Shown: positions 18,693 through 30,633, numbered from the stretch's first letter. The stretch: DNA of 64,000 nt from Enterobacter chengduensis (GCF_001984825.2 NZ_CP043318.1:4402001-4466000), one strand, 5' to 3'. Notes: generated from the letters alone by a model not told the origin. Numbers and translations are program-made.

Positions 18693-20176
18693 GATTGCCC
18701 CCCGAACGCCAGCGCCATCATCCTGTCGAGGCTGACGGCATGACGCGGCAGCTCGCCGCTCAGTACGCCCTGATGCATCACCAGCACGCGGTCCGCGAGC
18801 CCCGGGAACTCGTCGAGATCGCTTGAGATCATCAGCACCGCGACGTTCTGCGCCGCCACGCTTTTTATCAGCTGGTAGATGTCGGCGCGCGCCGAGACGT
18901 CCACGCCGCGCGTCGGTTCATCGACAATGAGTAATAGCGGATTGGCCTCCAGACAGCGCGCCAGCAGCACCTTCTGCTGGTTGCCGCCGGAGAGCGTGCG
19001 CACGGTTTGATCCGCATGGTTGAGCTTGATCCCGAGCGCCCGGTGATAGCGCTCCACCACCGCAGACTCCCGCTTGCGCTGCTGCCATAGGGACGGCTCG
19101 TTCAGCGCCACGGTGTTCCAGCGGATCGGCGCGTCAAGGAACAGGCCGGACACCTGCCTGTCTTCCGGCAGGTAAACCAGGCCTTTCTCCAGCCGAGAAC
19201 TGACCGGATCGCCGGTGATATCCTGATTCTCGAGCCAGACGCGACCTCCGCGCACCGGACGCAGGCCGTAAAGGGTTTCGGCAAACTCGGTGCGCCCGGA
19301 TCCCACCAGCCCGGCCAGGCCGACGATCTCTCCCGCGTAGATCTCAAGGCTCAGATCGATAAACCCCTCCCCGGTGAGATCCTCCACGCGCAGCACCGGG
19401 AAATCCTGCGGCTGGGTGCGCCGGTTGCCCGGCAGCGCCAGCCACAGCTTTTGCGTATCGCTCAGGGATTTCTCCCGGCTCACCGGCGTCATGGCGGCGA
19501 TCAGGGCGCTATCGTCAAACTGCGCGGTTTCGCCGCTCAGCACCACCGCGCCGTCGCGCATCACCGAGACGTGGCTCGACAGCAGGCGGATTTCCGGCAG
19601 CTTGTGGGAGATAAACACGATCCCGACGCCGAGCGCCTGCATCGCGCGGATCTGGCGGAACAGGCGTTCGGTTTCGCCCGGCGTGAGGGAGGCGGTAGGT
19701 TCGTCGAGGATCAGGATCCTGGCGTTGCGCATTAGCCCACGCAGGATCTCCACCATCTGCTGATCCGCCACTTCCAGGGTGCTGGCGGCGGCGTCGAGGT
19801 TAAGCCGGCACTGCAGCTGCTCGAGTTTTTCCGCCAGCCGCTTTTCACGATCGCGTTCGCGCGGCAGGCGAAACAGGATGTTTTCCCGCACCGTCAGGTT
19901 GGGGAACAGCATCGGCTCCTGCGGCACCAGGTAAATGCCGAGCCTGTGCGCCTGCGCGGGCGTAAGGCGTGCAAAAGACTCCCCTGCAACCGAAAGTTCA
20001 CCGCCGTCCGGCGTCTCAACCCCGGCGATGATCTTCATCAGCGTCGATTTTCCCGCGCCGTTCCCGCCCATCAGCGCGTGCACCTGGCCCGCAAGCAGCG
20101 TGAAATCAATGCTTTTTAGAACCGGCACGCCGGAGAACTGCTTGCTGATACTTCGCGCGTCGAGAAGTGGGGTCAT
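18689..20176 (-). CDS. lsrA: AI-2 ABC transporter ATPase LsrA
   Basis: About 495 residues with two fused ABC domains: Walker [13 protein letters not shown] in the first half, signature-type [12 protein letters not shown] and Walker [11 protein letters not shown]; the second half has the typical degenerate P-loop [10 protein letters not shown] and the signature [15 protein letters not shown]. It powers AI-2 import. The second of two adjacent ATGs (20176) is chosen because GGAG is 5 bases before it; 20179 is the alternative. First gene of the operon, divergent from lsrR. Confidence 0.95.
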
Positions 20177-20189
20177 CATCGCTCCGCTA

Positions 20190-20224
20190 TTGAACAAATG
20201 ATTTTTAGATTTAATAATGTTCAA
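20190..20224. promoter_or_regulatory. LsrR operator-like element, lsrA side
   Basis: A 35-bp imperfect inverted repeat with TTGAACA at one end and TGTTCAA at the other, an AT-rich middle and an internal ATGAT. It matches the element at 20355-20389 at 23 of 35 positions with identical length. It lies just upstream of the lsrA start. SorC-family regulators such as LsrR bind long palindromes of this kind; the assignment is by position and symmetry. Confidence 0.6.
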
Positions 20225-20320
20225 AAGCGTAGACGGTGAACTATATTTACAACCGTGCAGGGATCACAGTTTTATCGATTGAGATTCAGATAAACCAGAA
20301 ACGATCGAAATGATCCGTTT

Positions 20321-20336
20321 TGTCGCGTGGCTCACA
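20321..20336. promoter_or_regulatory. candidate CRP site in the lsr divergent promoter
   Basis: TGTCGCGTGGCTCACA matches 8 of 10 positions of TGTGA-N6-TCACA, with a perfect TCACA half. E. coli lsr is activated by cAMP-CRP from the same intergenic region. Confidence 0.45.
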
Positions 20337-20354
20337 CTTTCCCTTCGCGCCATC

Positions 20355-20389
20355 ACGAACATATGATCTAAATTTTTATAAGAGTTCAA
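20355..20389. promoter_or_regulatory. LsrR operator-like element, lsrR side
   Basis: Second copy of the 35-bp element (GAACA near the left end, ATGAT inside, GTTCAA at the right end). It ends 2 bp before the lsrR ATG, so LsrR bound here could block its own transcription or translation. Confidence 0.6.
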
Positions 20390-20391
20390 CT

Positions 20392-21363
20392 ATGAGCGAT
20401 AAACGCACTGCGGAAGAAGGACGGTTTGCCGGGCTGGCGCTGGCGGAAGAGGAGCTGGTCGCGCGCGTGGCCTGGTGCTACTACCACGACGGACTGACCC
20501 AGAACGACATCGGCGAGCGGCTCGGGCTGCCGCGTTTGAAGATCTCCCGCCTGCTGGAGAAGGGCCGCCAGTCCGGGGTGATCCGCGTGCAGATCAACTC
20601 CCGCTACGAGGGCTGCCTGGCGCTGGAGACCGAGCTACAGCAGCGCTTCGGCCTGAAGCTGGTGCGCGTCATGCCCGCGTTAAATACGCCGCCGATGAGC
20701 GTGCGGCTCGGTATTGGCGCGGCGCAGTCGCTGATGGGCGTGCTGGAGCCCGGCCAGCTGCTGGCGGTGGGCTTTGGTGAAACCACCATGATCAGCCTGC
20801 AGCACCTGAGCGGCTTTATCAGCTCGCAGCAGATCCGCCTGGTGACGCTCTCCGGCGGCGTCGGGCCGTATATGACCGGTATCGGCCAGCTGGACGCGGC
20901 CTGCAGCGTCAGCATGATCCCCGCCCCGCTGCGCGTGTCATCCGCCTCCGTTGCCGGGATCTTAAAGCGCGAAACCAGCGTGCGGGACGTGATCCTCGCG
21001 GCCACCGCCGCCGACGTGGCGGTGGTTGGGATTGGTTCGGTGAACCAGCGCCGCGACGCCACGATACTGCGCTCCGGCTACATCAGCGAAGGTGAACAGC
21101 TGATGTACGCCCGCAAAGGCGCGGTCGGCGACATTCTCGGCTATTTCCTCAATGCCGAAGGCGAATGCGTTGAGGAGCTGGAGATCCACAAAGAATTACT
21201 CGGCGTCACGCTCGATGAGCTGGCGCAGCTGCCCACCATCGTTGGCGTGGCCGGCGGGGAAGAGAAAGCCGATGCGATTTATGCCGCACTGAAGGGTCGC
21301 CGTATCAATGGCCTGGTGACGGAGGAGACGACAGCCCGCGCGGTGCTGGCTCTGGCCGAATAA
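20392..21363 (+). CDS. lsrR: lsr operon repressor LsrR
   Basis: 323-residue SorC/DeoR-type repressor. The N-terminal helix-turn-helix reads [20 protein letters not shown] (about residues 36-55) and the C-terminal sugar-phosphate-binding domain carries [19 protein letters not shown] and VVGIGSVNQ. It represses lsrACDBFG and itself until phospho-AI-2 binds. The start [10 protein letters not shown] is chosen because it matches family length; an upstream in-frame start at 20320 would add 24 residues and cover the operator element. Confidence 0.95.
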   Translation: MSDKRTAEEGRFAGLALAEEELVARVAWCYYHDGLTQNDIGERLGLPRLKISRLLEKGRQSGVIRVQINSRYEGCLALETELQQRFGLKLVRVMPALNTPPMSVRLGIGAAQSLMGVLEPGQLLAVGFGETTMISLQHLSGFISSQQIRLVTLSGGVGPYMTGIGQLDAACSVSMIPAPLRVSSASVAGILKRETSVRDVILAATAADVAVVGIGSVNQRRDATILRSGYISEGEQLMYARKGAVGDILGYFLNAEGECVEELEIHKELLGVTLDELAQLPTIVGVAGGEEKADAIYAALKGRRINGLVTEETTARAVLALAE

Positions 21364-21396
21364 GAGCCCGACCTGCGCAAACAGCGAGGCAAGCTC

Positions 21397-22983
21397 ATGA
21401 GCTACCTTTTAGCGTTAGATGCAGGGACCGGCAGCGTTCGCGCCGTGATTTTCGATTTGCAGGGCAACCAGATTGCCGTCGGCCAGGCCGAGTGGAAGCA
21501 CCTGAGCGTGGAGAATGTGCCGGGATCGATGGAGTTCGACCTCGACACCAACTGGCGGCTGGCCTGCCAGTGCATTCATCAGGCGCTTGCGCGCGCGCAG
21601 CTTGGCCCGGCGGATATTCAGTCCGTCGCCTGCTGCTCGATGCGCGAAGGGATCGTACTGTATGACCGCAACGGCGAGGCCATCTGGGCCTGCGCCAACG
21701 TCGACGCCCGCGCCAGCCGCGAGGTGGCCGAACTCAAAGAGATCCACGACAACCGCTTTGAATCCGAAGTGTATGACGTCTCCGGGCAGACGCTGGCGCT
21801 GAGCGCCATGCCGCGCCTGCTGTGGCTGGCGCACCACCGCCCGGACATCTACCGCAACGCCGCCACCATCACCATGATCGGCGACTGGCTGGCGGCGAAG
21901 CTCTCCGGCGAGCTGGCGGTTGACCCGTCGAACGCGGGCACCACCGGCATGCTGGACCTCTTCTCCCGCGACTGGCGTCCGGCGCTGCTCGACATGGCCG
22001 GGCTGCGCGCCGATATCCTCTCCCCGGTGAAAGAGACCGGTACCCTGCTGGGTGCCGTTACCCGTGAAGCCGCACAGCAGAGCGGCCTGCGCGAGGGTAC
22101 GCCGGTGGTGATGGGCGGCGGCGACGTGCAGCTGGGCTGTCTGGGGCTGGGCGTGGTTCGCGCCGGGCAAACGGCGGTGCTGGGCGGCACCTTCTGGCAG
22201 CAGGTGGTGAACCTCCCCCAGGTACGCACCGACCCGGACATGAACATCCGCATCAACCCGCACGTGATCCCCGGCATGGCGCAGGCGGAGTCGATCAGCT
22301 TCTTCACCGGGCTGACCATGCGCTGGTTCCGCGACGCCTTCTGCGCGGAGGAAAAGCTGATTGCCGAGCGGATGGGAGTGGACACCTATTCCCTGCTGGA
22401 AGAGATGGCGAGCCGCGTGCCGGCGGGCTCCCACGGGGTGATGCCGATCTTCTCCGACGCGATGCATTTTAAGCAGTGGTACCACGCCGCGCCGTCGTTT
22501 ATTAACCTCTCCATCGACCCGGAAAAGTGCAACAAAGCGACGCTGTTCCGCGCCCTGGAGGAGAATGCGGCAATCGTTTCGGCCTGCAACCTGGTGCAGA
22601 TTTCGCGCTTCTCCGGCGTGACGTTTGACAGCCTGGTGTTTGCGGGTGGAGGCTCGAAGGGGGCCCTGTGGAGCCAGATTTTAAGCGACGTCACCGGCCT
22701 GCCGGTGCGCGTGCCGGAGGTCAAAGAGGCGACGGCGCTCGGCTGCGCCATTGCCGCCGGCACCGGCGCGGGGCTGTTTGCCGATATGGCCTCGACGGGC
22801 GAGCGGCTGGTGAAGTGGAGCCGGGAATTTACGCCGAACCCGGCGCACCGTGAGCTGTACGACGGCATGATGCAGAAATGGCAGGCGGTGTATGCCGACC
22901 AGCTTGGGCTGGTGGACAGCGGGCTGACGACGTCGATGTGGCAGGCGCCGGGGCTGGTGTGCGACACACGCCCCTCACCCTAA
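21397..22983 (+). CDS. lsrK: autoinducer-2 kinase LsrK
   Basis: 528-residue FGGY-family kinase that phosphorylates imported AI-2, trapping it and making the inducer of LsrR. Motifs are the N-terminal phosphate loop [28 protein letters not shown] and the C-terminal [15 protein letters not shown]. It follows lsrR by 33 bp. The last codons (TRPSP, stop) already lie inside a dispersed palindromic repeat, and an IS481-type element begins 11 bp after the stop, so the natural 3' region has been rebuilt by repeats. Confidence 0.96.
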   Translation: MSYLLALDAGTGSVRAVIFDLQGNQIAVGQAEWKHLSVENVPGSMEFDLDTNWRLACQCIHQALARAQLGPADIQSVACCSMREGIVLYDRNGEAIWACANVDARASREVAELKEIHDNRFESEVYDVSGQTLALSAMPRLLWLAHHRPDIYRNAATITMIGDWLAAKLSGELAVDPSNAGTTGMLDLFSRDWRPALLDMAGLRADILSPVKETGTLLGAVTREAAQQSGLREGTPVVMGGGDVQLGCLGLGVVRAGQTAVLGGTFWQQVVNLPQVRTDPDMNIRINPHVIPGMAQAESISFFTGLTMRWFRDAFCAEEKLIAERMGVDTYSLLEEMASRVPAGSHGVMPIFSDAMHFKQWYHAAPSFINLSIDPEKCNKATLFRALEENAAIVSACNLVQISRFSGVTFDSLVFAGGGSKGALWSQILSDVTGLPVRVPEVKEATALGCAIAAGTGAGLFADMASTGERLVKWSREFTPNPAHRELYDGMMQKWQAVYADQLGLVDSGLTTSMWQAPGLVCDTRPSP

Positions 22984-22994
22984 CCCTCTCCCCC
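22971..22994. repeat. left part of CCTCACCCTAACCCTCTCC repeat, split by the IS
   Basis: CCCCTCACCCTAACCCTCTC followed by C residues, then the IS begins. The matching right part continues at 24280. Other members lie at 26497, 30634, 32169, 48765 and 52651. Confidence 0.75.
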
Positions 22995-24279
22995 TGTACA
23001 GTCCGGGGACATAGTGAACACTTGTTCGGGGACATGGTAGACACTTACAACTAAGGCATAAGAACCCGTTTATGGAGTCGCTTATGCCGTGGGATGCGAG
23101 AGATACCATGTCATTACGTACCGAGTTTGTTTTGTTCGCCTCGCAGGACGGGGCGAACATCCGTTCCCTCTGCCGTCGCTTCGGCATTTCACCTGCTACC
23201 GGCTACAAGTGGCTTCAGCGCTGGGCTGTCGAGGGCGAACCCGGCCTGCAGGACCGCCCCCGCACGCCGCATCATTCCCCCAACCGCTCGTCTGACGACG
23301 TCACCGCCCTGCTGCGCATGGCACATGAGCGTCATGAACGCTGGGGCGCCCGCAAGATTAAGCGCTGGCTGGAAGACCAGGGACACCGTATGCCTGCCTT
23401 CAGCACTGTCCATAACCTGATGGCCCGTCACGGCCTGCTGCCCGGCACGGCTCCGGGTATTCCGGCCACCGGACGGTTCGAACATGACGCCCCGAACCGG
23501 CTCTGGCAGATGGATTTTAAGGGGCACTTCCCCTTTGGCGGCGGCCGTTGCCATCCGCTCACCCTGCTCGACGACCACTCCCGTTTTTCCCTGTGCCTCA
23601 CACACTGTACCGATGAACGGCGTGAGACCGTGCAGCAACAGCTGGTCAGCGTCTTTGAACGCTACGGCCTGCCGGACCGGATGACGATGGATAACGGCTC
23701 ACCGTGGGGCGACACAACCGGCACCTGGACGGCGCTGGAGCTGTGGCTGATGCGCCACGGTATCCGGGTGGGCCATTCCCGGCCTTATCATCCGCAGACG
23801 CAGGGCAAGCTGGAGCGTTTTCACCGCAGCCTGAAGGCGGAAGTGCTGCAGGGGAAATGGTTCGCGGACAGCGGCGAGCTGCAGCGTGCCTTCGACCACT
23901 GGCGGACGGTCTATAACCTTGAACGCCCGCACGAGGCGCTGGATATGGCGGTCCCGGCCTCACGCTATCAGCCGTCTGCGCGGCAGTACGGCGGCAGCGT
24001 GACGCCCCCGGAATATGATGAAGGTGTGCTGGTCAGGAAAGTGGATATCAGCGGGAAGCTGAGCTTACAGGGAGCCAGTCTGAATGCAGGAAAGGCGTTC
24101 AGGGGAGAACGGGTGGGGCTGAAGGAGACGCAGGAGGATGGCTGCTATGAAGTGTGGTGGTACAGCACGAAAGTGGGGGTGATCGACCTGAAGAAAAAGT
24201 CGATCACCATGGGTAAAGGATGTTAAAAAGTGTTCACCATGTCCCCGAACACCTGTCTACCATGTCCCCGGACCGTACA
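22995..24279 (+). mobile_element. IS481-family insertion sequence, intact, 1285 bp
   Basis: Both ends start TGTAC(A/G)GTCCGGGGACAT and stay similar for about 50 bp as inverted repeats. The element is flanked by CCCCC on each side (22990-22994 and 24280-24284), read as a 5-bp target duplication. One transposase gene fills it and is uninterrupted. Each end contains two tandem copies of a unit of about 22 bp built on CGGGGACAT...ACACTT, likely transposase-binding sites. Confidence 0.9.
23084..24226 (+). CDS. IS481-family transposase
   Basis: 380 residues from ATG 23084 (MPWDARDTMSLRTEF), with GGAG 6 bases before it; an ATG at 23072 would add 4 residues. The N-terminal helix-turn-helix reads IRSLCRRFGISPATGYKWLQ. 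A retroviral-type integrase core (rve) follows with the DDE residues in WQMDFKGHF, TMDNGSPWG and QGKLERFHRSLKAE. The C-terminal part reads RKVDISGKLSLQGASL. The gene is full length, so the element may be active. Confidence 0.95.
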   Translation: MPWDARDTMSLRTEFVLFASQDGANIRSLCRRFGISPATGYKWLQRWAVEGEPGLQDRPRTPHHSPNRSSDDVTALLRMAHERHERWGARKIKRWLEDQGHRMPAFSTVHNLMARHGLLPGTAPGIPATGRFEHDAPNRLWQMDFKGHFPFGGGRCHPLTLLDDHSRFSLCLTHCTDERRETVQQQLVSVFERYGLPDRMTMDNGSPWGDTTGTWTALELWLMRHGIRVGHSRPYHPQTQGKLERFHRSLKAEVLQGKWFADSGELQRAFDHWRTVYNLERPHEALDMAVPASRYQPSARQYGGSVTPPEYDEGVLVRKVDISGKLSLQGASLNAGKAFRGERVGLKETQEDGCYEVWWYSTKVGVIDLKKKSITMGKGC

Positions 24280-24355
24280 CCCCCGAGGGGAGAGGGGACT
24301 GCTCCGTGCGGCCTTTCACCCTCTCCCCTCTGGGGAGAGGGCCGGGGTGAGGGGA
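24280..24355. repeat. right part of the palindromic repeat interrupted by the IS
   Basis: Starts with the second CCCCC target copy and GAGGGGAGAGG, and contains CCCTCTCCCCTCTGGGGAG and GGCCGGGGTGAGGGG. Joining it to 22971-22994 restores one continuous element like the copy at 26497-26590. Confidence 0.75.
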
Positions 24356-24426
24356 AGTTCTTTGAGATCTATCACAATCATTCGATCCCGCTTTTACCTT
24401 TCCGCTGCCGCTGGCTAAATTAGTAA

Positions 24427-26490
<2,064 letters not shown>

Positions 26491-26496
26491 TTTTTC

Positions 26497-26590
26497 CCCT
26501 CACCCTGGCCCTCTCCCCAAAGGGGCTAGAGGGAAAAGACCGCACCGAGCCGTTCCCTCTCCCCTCTGGGGAGAGGGTTAGGGTAAGGGG
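26497..26590. repeat. CCTCACCCT/GGGAGAGGG palindromic repeat, long form
   Basis: A complete copy with both arms: CCCCTCACCCTGGCCCTCTC at the left and GGGGAGAGGGTTAGGGTAAG near the right end, plus internal GGGGAGAG-type hairpins. It lies between the convergent 3' ends of fadH and rlmG. Confidence 0.8.
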
Positions 26591-26599
26591 ATAACAATC

Positions 26600-27736
26600 T
26601 TACCGACGGCGCCCCAGCTTCACCGACTTCAGCACCACAAACTTGTTGTTGGTCGCAACGGTGACGCAGTTGCCGAAAATTTTCTTCAGCTTGTGGAAGT
26701 AGTCCAGGTGGCGGTTCGCCACGATGTACAGCTCGCCGTTAATCTTCAGGCAGCGGCGCGCGTGGTGGAACATCTCCCAGGCGACGTTATCCGTCAGGGC
26801 GTGCTTCTGGTGGAACGGCGGGTTACAGAACACGGCGTTGAAGCGGAACGGCTCGACGCCGGAGAGCGCGTTGTTAATCATAAACTCGCAGCGGTCCAGC
26901 GCGTCCGGCAGGTTGGTTTCCACGTTCAGACGGCTCGACGCCACCGCCATCGGCGACTCGTCGCTGAACACCACGCTGGCTTCCGGGTTCTTCGCCAGCA
27001 GCGTCAGGCCAATCACGCCGTTGCCGCAGCCGAGGTCGACAATTTCCCCTTCCAGATTTTCCGGCAGATGCTCCATAAAGAAGCGCGCCCCGATATCCAG
27101 GCCGGTGCGGGAGAAGACGTTCGCGTGGTTGTGGATGGTCCAGTCGGTGCCTTCCAGCGTCCAGCTCAGCGTCTCCGGCGCGTCGGCCAGCTCCGGTGCG
27201 CTGAAGGTACAGTTGATCAGGCGCGCTTTTTTCCACGCCAGCGTCGTGGTGGTCGGGCCGAGGACTTTCTCGAACAGCTCCAGCGTCGAGGTGTGGATAT
27301 CGCGCGCCTTGGCGCCCGCGATGATGCGGGTTTCTGGCGTGACGACCTTACGCAGCGCGCGCAGCTGCTGTTCCAGCAGCGCCATGGTTTTTGGCACTTT
27401 GATCAGCACCACGCCCGGCGCCTGCGGGTACTCCGCGGTGCTGTCGAGAAACTTCACGCTGGACTCGTCGATGTCGTTATGGCGCAGGTTTTCACGCGTC
27501 GCCAGCTCGCTCAGGTAGGAATCACCGATGCTGTATGGTTTGTGCTCCGCCAGGGCGCAGCCCAGGGCGCCAAACGCGTCATTCAGGATCAAAACCGGGC
27601 CGCGGATTTCAGCGTCATCCAACTGCTGCAGCAGATATTTATCCGCCGCTTCCCACGCCTGAAGCGGGTTAACGTCGTCCGTTTCCGGGAAACGCTTAAG
27701 GTTGAGTGAACGGAAACCGTTGTCTAAGTGGCTCAT
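26600..27736 (-). CDS. rlmG: 23S rRNA (guanine-1835-N2)-methyltransferase RlmG
   Basis: 378-residue SAM-dependent enzyme that methylates N2 of G1835 in 23S rRNA. The N-terminal half is a catalytically silent methyltransferase-like domain. The C-terminal half has the SAM motif [14 protein letters not shown] and the base-methylation motif [10 protein letters not shown]. It ends with a basic tail (KSVKLGRRR). The gene is convergent with fadH and divergent from ygjP. Confidence 0.96.
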   Translation of the reverse strand: MSHLDNGFRSLNLKRFPETDDVNPLQAWEAADKYLLQQLDDAEIRGPVLILNDAFGALGCALAEHKPYSIGDSYLSELATRENLRHNDIDESSVKFLDSTAEYPQAPGVVLIKVPKTMALLEQQLRALRKVVTPETRIIAGAKARDIHTSTLELFEKVLGPTTTTLAWKKARLINCTFSAPELADAPETLSWTLEGTDWTIHNHANVFSRTGLDIGARFFMEHLPENLEGEIVDLGCGNGVIGLTLLAKNPEASVVFSDESPMAVASSRLNVETNLPDALDRCEFMINNALSGVEPFRFNAVFCNPPFHQKHALTDNVAWEMFHHARRCLKINGELYIVANRHLDYFHKLKKIFGNCVTVATNNKFVVLKSVKLGRRR

Positions 27737-27819
27737 CGGCCCTCCTGAATGGTAAAATTTGGCGTATCCCTGAAAAGGGTGCGTGAGTATACCCGTTTTA
27801 TTGTCAATTTGGGGCGTTG

Positions 27820-28323
27820 ATGAACCAACTTACTTATCTCCAGGGCTACCCGGAGCATTTACTTTCTCAGGTTCGCAGCCTGATTGCCGAGCAGAAGCTG
27901 GGCGCGGTGCTGGAAAAACGCTACCCCGGCACGCACGATTTCACGACCGATAAGGCCCTCTGGCAGTATACGCAGGATCTGAAAAGCCGGTATCTGAAGA
28001 GCGCCCCGCCGATCAACAAGGTGATGTACGACAATAAAATCCACGTGCTGAAAAACGCGCTCGGCCTGCACACGGCGATTTCCCGCGTGCAGGGCGGCAA
28101 GCTAAAGGCGAAGGCCGAGATCCGCGTGGCGACGGTGTTTCGCAACGCGCCGGAAGCCTTTCTGCGGATGATTGTGGTCCACGAGCTGGCGCACCTGAAA
28201 GAGAAAGAGCACGACAAAGCGTTCTATTCCCTGTGCTGCCACATGGAGCCGCAGTATCACCAGCTGGAGTTTGATACCCGGCTGTGGCTGACGCATTTAT
28301 CGTTAAAGAGTAATGCGCAGTAG
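27820..28323 (+). CDS. ygjP: YgjP-type M48/SprT-like metallopeptidase
   Basis: 167 residues from ATG 27820. The zinc motif HELAH begins at about residue 121 ([18 protein letters not shown]), followed by a downstream histidine region ([11 protein letters not shown]), as in the DUF45/YgjP family of predicted metal-dependent hydrolases. No signal peptide, so cytoplasmic. Substrate unknown. Position between rlmG and ygjR matches E. coli. Confidence 0.93.
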   Translation: MNQLTYLQGYPEHLLSQVRSLIAEQKLGAVLEKRYPGTHDFTTDKALWQYTQDLKSRYLKSAPPINKVMYDNKIHVLKNALGLHTAISRVQGGKLKAKAEIRVATVFRNAPEAFLRMIVVHELAHLKEKEHDKAFYSLCCHMEPQYHQLEFDTRLWLTHLSLKSNAQ

Positions 28324-28393
28324 CGCACGCGAATTGTCATGATGACGTGCTACAGTGGCTAAAGGTTCCCCGCTACGGAGTACGTAAACGTTT

Positions 28394-29392
28394 ATGATAC
28401 GTTTCGCAGTCATTGGAACGAACTGGATCACGCGCCAGTTCGTCGACGCCGCCCACGAAACCGGCAAACTTAAACTTACCGCAGTCTATTCCCGCAGCCT
28501 TGAGCAGGCGCAGAGTTTTGCCAACGATTACCTCGTCGAGCATCTCTTTACCTCGCTGGATGAGATGGCGCAAAGCGATGCCATAGACGCGGTGTATATC
28601 GCCAGCCCGAACTCCCTGCACTTCCCGCAGACGACGCTGTTCCTCAGCCACAAAAAGCATGTGATTTGCGAGAAGCCGCTGGCGTCGAATATCCAGGAAG
28701 TGGAAGCCGCCATCGCGCTTGCCCGCGAAAACCAGGTGGTGCTCTTCGAAGCGTTCAAAACTGCCAGCCTGCCGAATTTCCTGCTGCTACAGCAGTCGCT
28801 GCCGAAAATTGGCAAAGTGCGTAAAGCCTTTATTAACTACTGCCAGTACTCGTCGCGCTATCAGCGCTACCTCGACGGCGAGAACCCCAACACCTTTAAC
28901 CCGGCCTTCTCGAACGGCTCGATTATGGATATCGGCTTCTACTGCCTGGCCTCCGCCGTGGCCCTGTGGGGCGAGCCGCACGGCGTGACGGCCACCGCCA
29001 GCCTGCTGGAAAGCGGGGTGGATGCGCACGGGCTAGCGGTGCTCGATTACGGCGATTTCAGCGTCACGCTGCAGCACTCCAAGGTGAGCGATTCCGTGCT
29101 GCCGAGCGAAATTCAGGGCGAAGCCGGGTCGCTGGTAATCGAGAAGATCTCCGAGTGCCAGAAAGTGAGCTTTGTGCCTCGCGGCGGCAAAGCGCAGGAG
29201 CTGACGCAGCCTCAGCATATTAACACTATGCTCTATGAGGCAGAGGTCTTCGCCCGACTGGTGGAAGACAACGAAGTGAATCACCCGGGCCTCGCGGTGA
29301 GCCGCACCACGGCGAAGCTGCAGACGGAGATCCGCCGTCAGACCGGCGTGGTCTTCCCGGCGGACGGCGTGAGCACGGAAGTTATCGCGTAA
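28394..29392 (+). CDS. ygjR: Gfo/Idh/MocA-family oxidoreductase YgjR
   Basis: 332 residues. The N-terminal Rossmann fold (MIRFAVIGTNWITRQFVDAA), the EKPLASN motif typical of the family, and a C-terminal GFO_IDH_MocA_C domain with SNGSIMDIGFYCLA indicate an NAD(P)-dependent dehydrogenase of sugars or related polyols. The substrate is not known. It is followed by a terminator-like hairpin and the alx riboswitch. Confidence 0.93.
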   Translation: MIRFAVIGTNWITRQFVDAAHETGKLKLTAVYSRSLEQAQSFANDYLVEHLFTSLDEMAQSDAIDAVYIASPNSLHFPQTTLFLSHKKHVICEKPLASNIQEVEAAIALARENQVVLFEAFKTASLPNFLLLQQSLPKIGKVRKAFINYCQYSSRYQRYLDGENPNTFNPAFSNGSIMDIGFYCLASAVALWGEPHGVTATASLLESGVDAHGLAVLDYGDFSVTLQHSKVSDSVLPSEIQGEAGSLVIEKISECQKVSFVPRGGKAQELTQPQHINTMLYEAEVFARLVEDNEVNHPGLAVSRTTAKLQTEIRRQTGVVFPADGVSTEVIA

Positions 29393-29412
29393 AGCTGTGT
29401 AATGAAACGGCG

Positions 29413-29450
29413 CAGACCATTGACGAAACCGATGGTCTGACATATTTTGT
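29413..29450 (+). terminator. hairpin after ygjR
   Basis: CAGACCAT and ATGGTCTG form an 8-bp stem 20 bp after the ygjR stop, followed by the T-rich stretch ACATATTTTGTT. Probable terminator; it could also belong to the 5' part of the alx leader. Confidence 0.55.
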
Positions 29451-29455
29451 TACCT

Positions 29456-29575
29456 GCAAAGGGGAGTAACTTCTTCGCCGGTGGATCGTCATTACGATGC
29501 GTGCAAAACCGCATCCGGTCGCCGGGCAACCCTCGTGGTTGTAAGTGAGACCTTGCCGGAAGGCGAGGTCTATGC
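29456..29575 (+). ncRNA. yybP-ykoY (PRE/SraF) riboswitch leader of alx
   Basis: The leader contains the conserved GCAAAGGGGAGTAAC start and the closing GAGACCTTGCCGGAAGGCGA segment that define the yybP-ykoY aptamer, which binds Mn2+. In E. coli this leader (also seen as small RNA SraF) raises alx expression at high pH and with manganese. It is followed by a strong hairpin with a T run 18 bp before the alx start. Confidence 0.9.
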
Positions 29576-29586
29576 ATAAAAAGCTA

Positions 29587-29626
29587 ACGGCTATCGTCTT
29601 CTGACCATAGCCGTTTTTGTTTTTTA
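29587..29626 (+). terminator. regulatory terminator of the alx leader
   Basis: ACGGCTAT and ATAGCCGT form the stem (loop of about 10 bases), followed by TTTTGTTTTTT. It lies between the aptamer and the alx ribosome site (TAAGGA), so it is the expected expression platform. Confidence 0.85.
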
Positions 29627-29643
29627 TGTGTAAGGAAAATAGT

Positions 29644-30612
29644 ATGCATTCTGTCGGCACTCCAATGTTGTGGGGCGGATTCGCGGTTGTCGTGCTCATC
29701 ATGCTGGCGATCGACCTCTTTTTGCAGGGGCGTCGCGGCGAGCACGGCATGACCATGAAGCAGGCCGCCGTCTGGTCTCTGGTGTGGGTCACGCTCTCCC
29801 TGCTCTTCTGCGCGGCATTCTGGTGGTATCTGGCCTCGACCGAAGGCCGGGCGGTGGCCGATCCTCAGGCGCTCGCCTTCCTCACCGGCTATCTGATTGA
29901 AAAAGCCCTCGCCGTTGATAACGTCTTCGTCTGGCTGATGCTGTTCAGCTACTTTGCCGTACCTGCTGCCCTACAGCGCCGCGTGCTGGTCTACGGCGTG
30001 CTGGGTGCGATTATCCTGCGTACCATTATGATCTTCGCCGGCAGCTGGCTGATTACCCAGTTCGAATGGCTGCTGTACGTCTTCGGCGCGTTCCTGCTGT
30101 TCACCGGGGTCAAAATGGCGCTGGCGAAAGAGGACGGCTCTGCGATTGGCGATCGCCCGCTGGTGAAGTGGATCCGCGGCCACCTGCGCATGACCGACAA
30201 GATCGAGAGCGAGCACTTCTTCGTGCGCAAGAACGGCCTGCTGTTTGCCACACCGCTGCTGCTGGTGCTGATTCTCGTTGAGCTGAGCGACGTGATTTTC
30301 GCGGTGGACAGCATCCCGGCCATTTTCGCCGTCACCACCGACCCGTTCATCGTTCTGACCTCAAACCTGTTCGCCATTCTGGGCCTGCGTGCGATGTACT
30401 TCCTGCTGGCGGGCGCGGCGGAGCGCTTCTCCATGCTGAAGTACGGCCTGTCGGTGATCCTGGTGTTTATCGGTATCAAGATGCTGATCGTCGATTTCTA
30501 CCATATCCCGATCGCTATCTCGCTCGGCGTGGTGTTTGGCATTCTGATCGTGACGCTGATTATCAATACCTGGGTTAACCGCCAGCACGATAAGAAGCAG
30601 CAGGTGGAATAA
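29644..30612 (+). CDS. alx: TerC-family membrane protein Alx
   Basis: 322 residues from ATG 29644 ([15 protein letters not shown]), the same start as in E. coli. About nine membrane segments. TerC motifs include the acidic ones [16 protein letters not shown] and [20 protein letters not shown], which in this family are linked to Mn2+ transport. Proposed to export manganese and to be induced at alkaline pH. Controlled by the riboswitch directly upstream. An in-frame ATG at 29617 lies inside the terminator hairpin and is unlikely. Confidence 0.96.
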   Translation: MHSVGTPMLWGGFAVVVLIMLAIDLFLQGRRGEHGMTMKQAAVWSLVWVTLSLLFCAAFWWYLASTEGRAVADPQALAFLTGYLIEKALAVDNVFVWLMLFSYFAVPAALQRRVLVYGVLGAIILRTIMIFAGSWLITQFEWLLYVFGAFLLFTGVKMALAKEDGSAIGDRPLVKWIRGHLRMTDKIESEHFFVRKNGLLFATPLLLVLILVELSDVIFAVDSIPAIFAVTTDPFIVLTSNLFAILGLRAMYFLLAGAAERFSMLKYGLSVILVFIGIKMLIVDFYHIPIAISLGVVFGILIVTLIINTWVNRQHDKKQQVE

Positions 30613-30633
30613 AACGTTCGGTGCGGGCTGATG

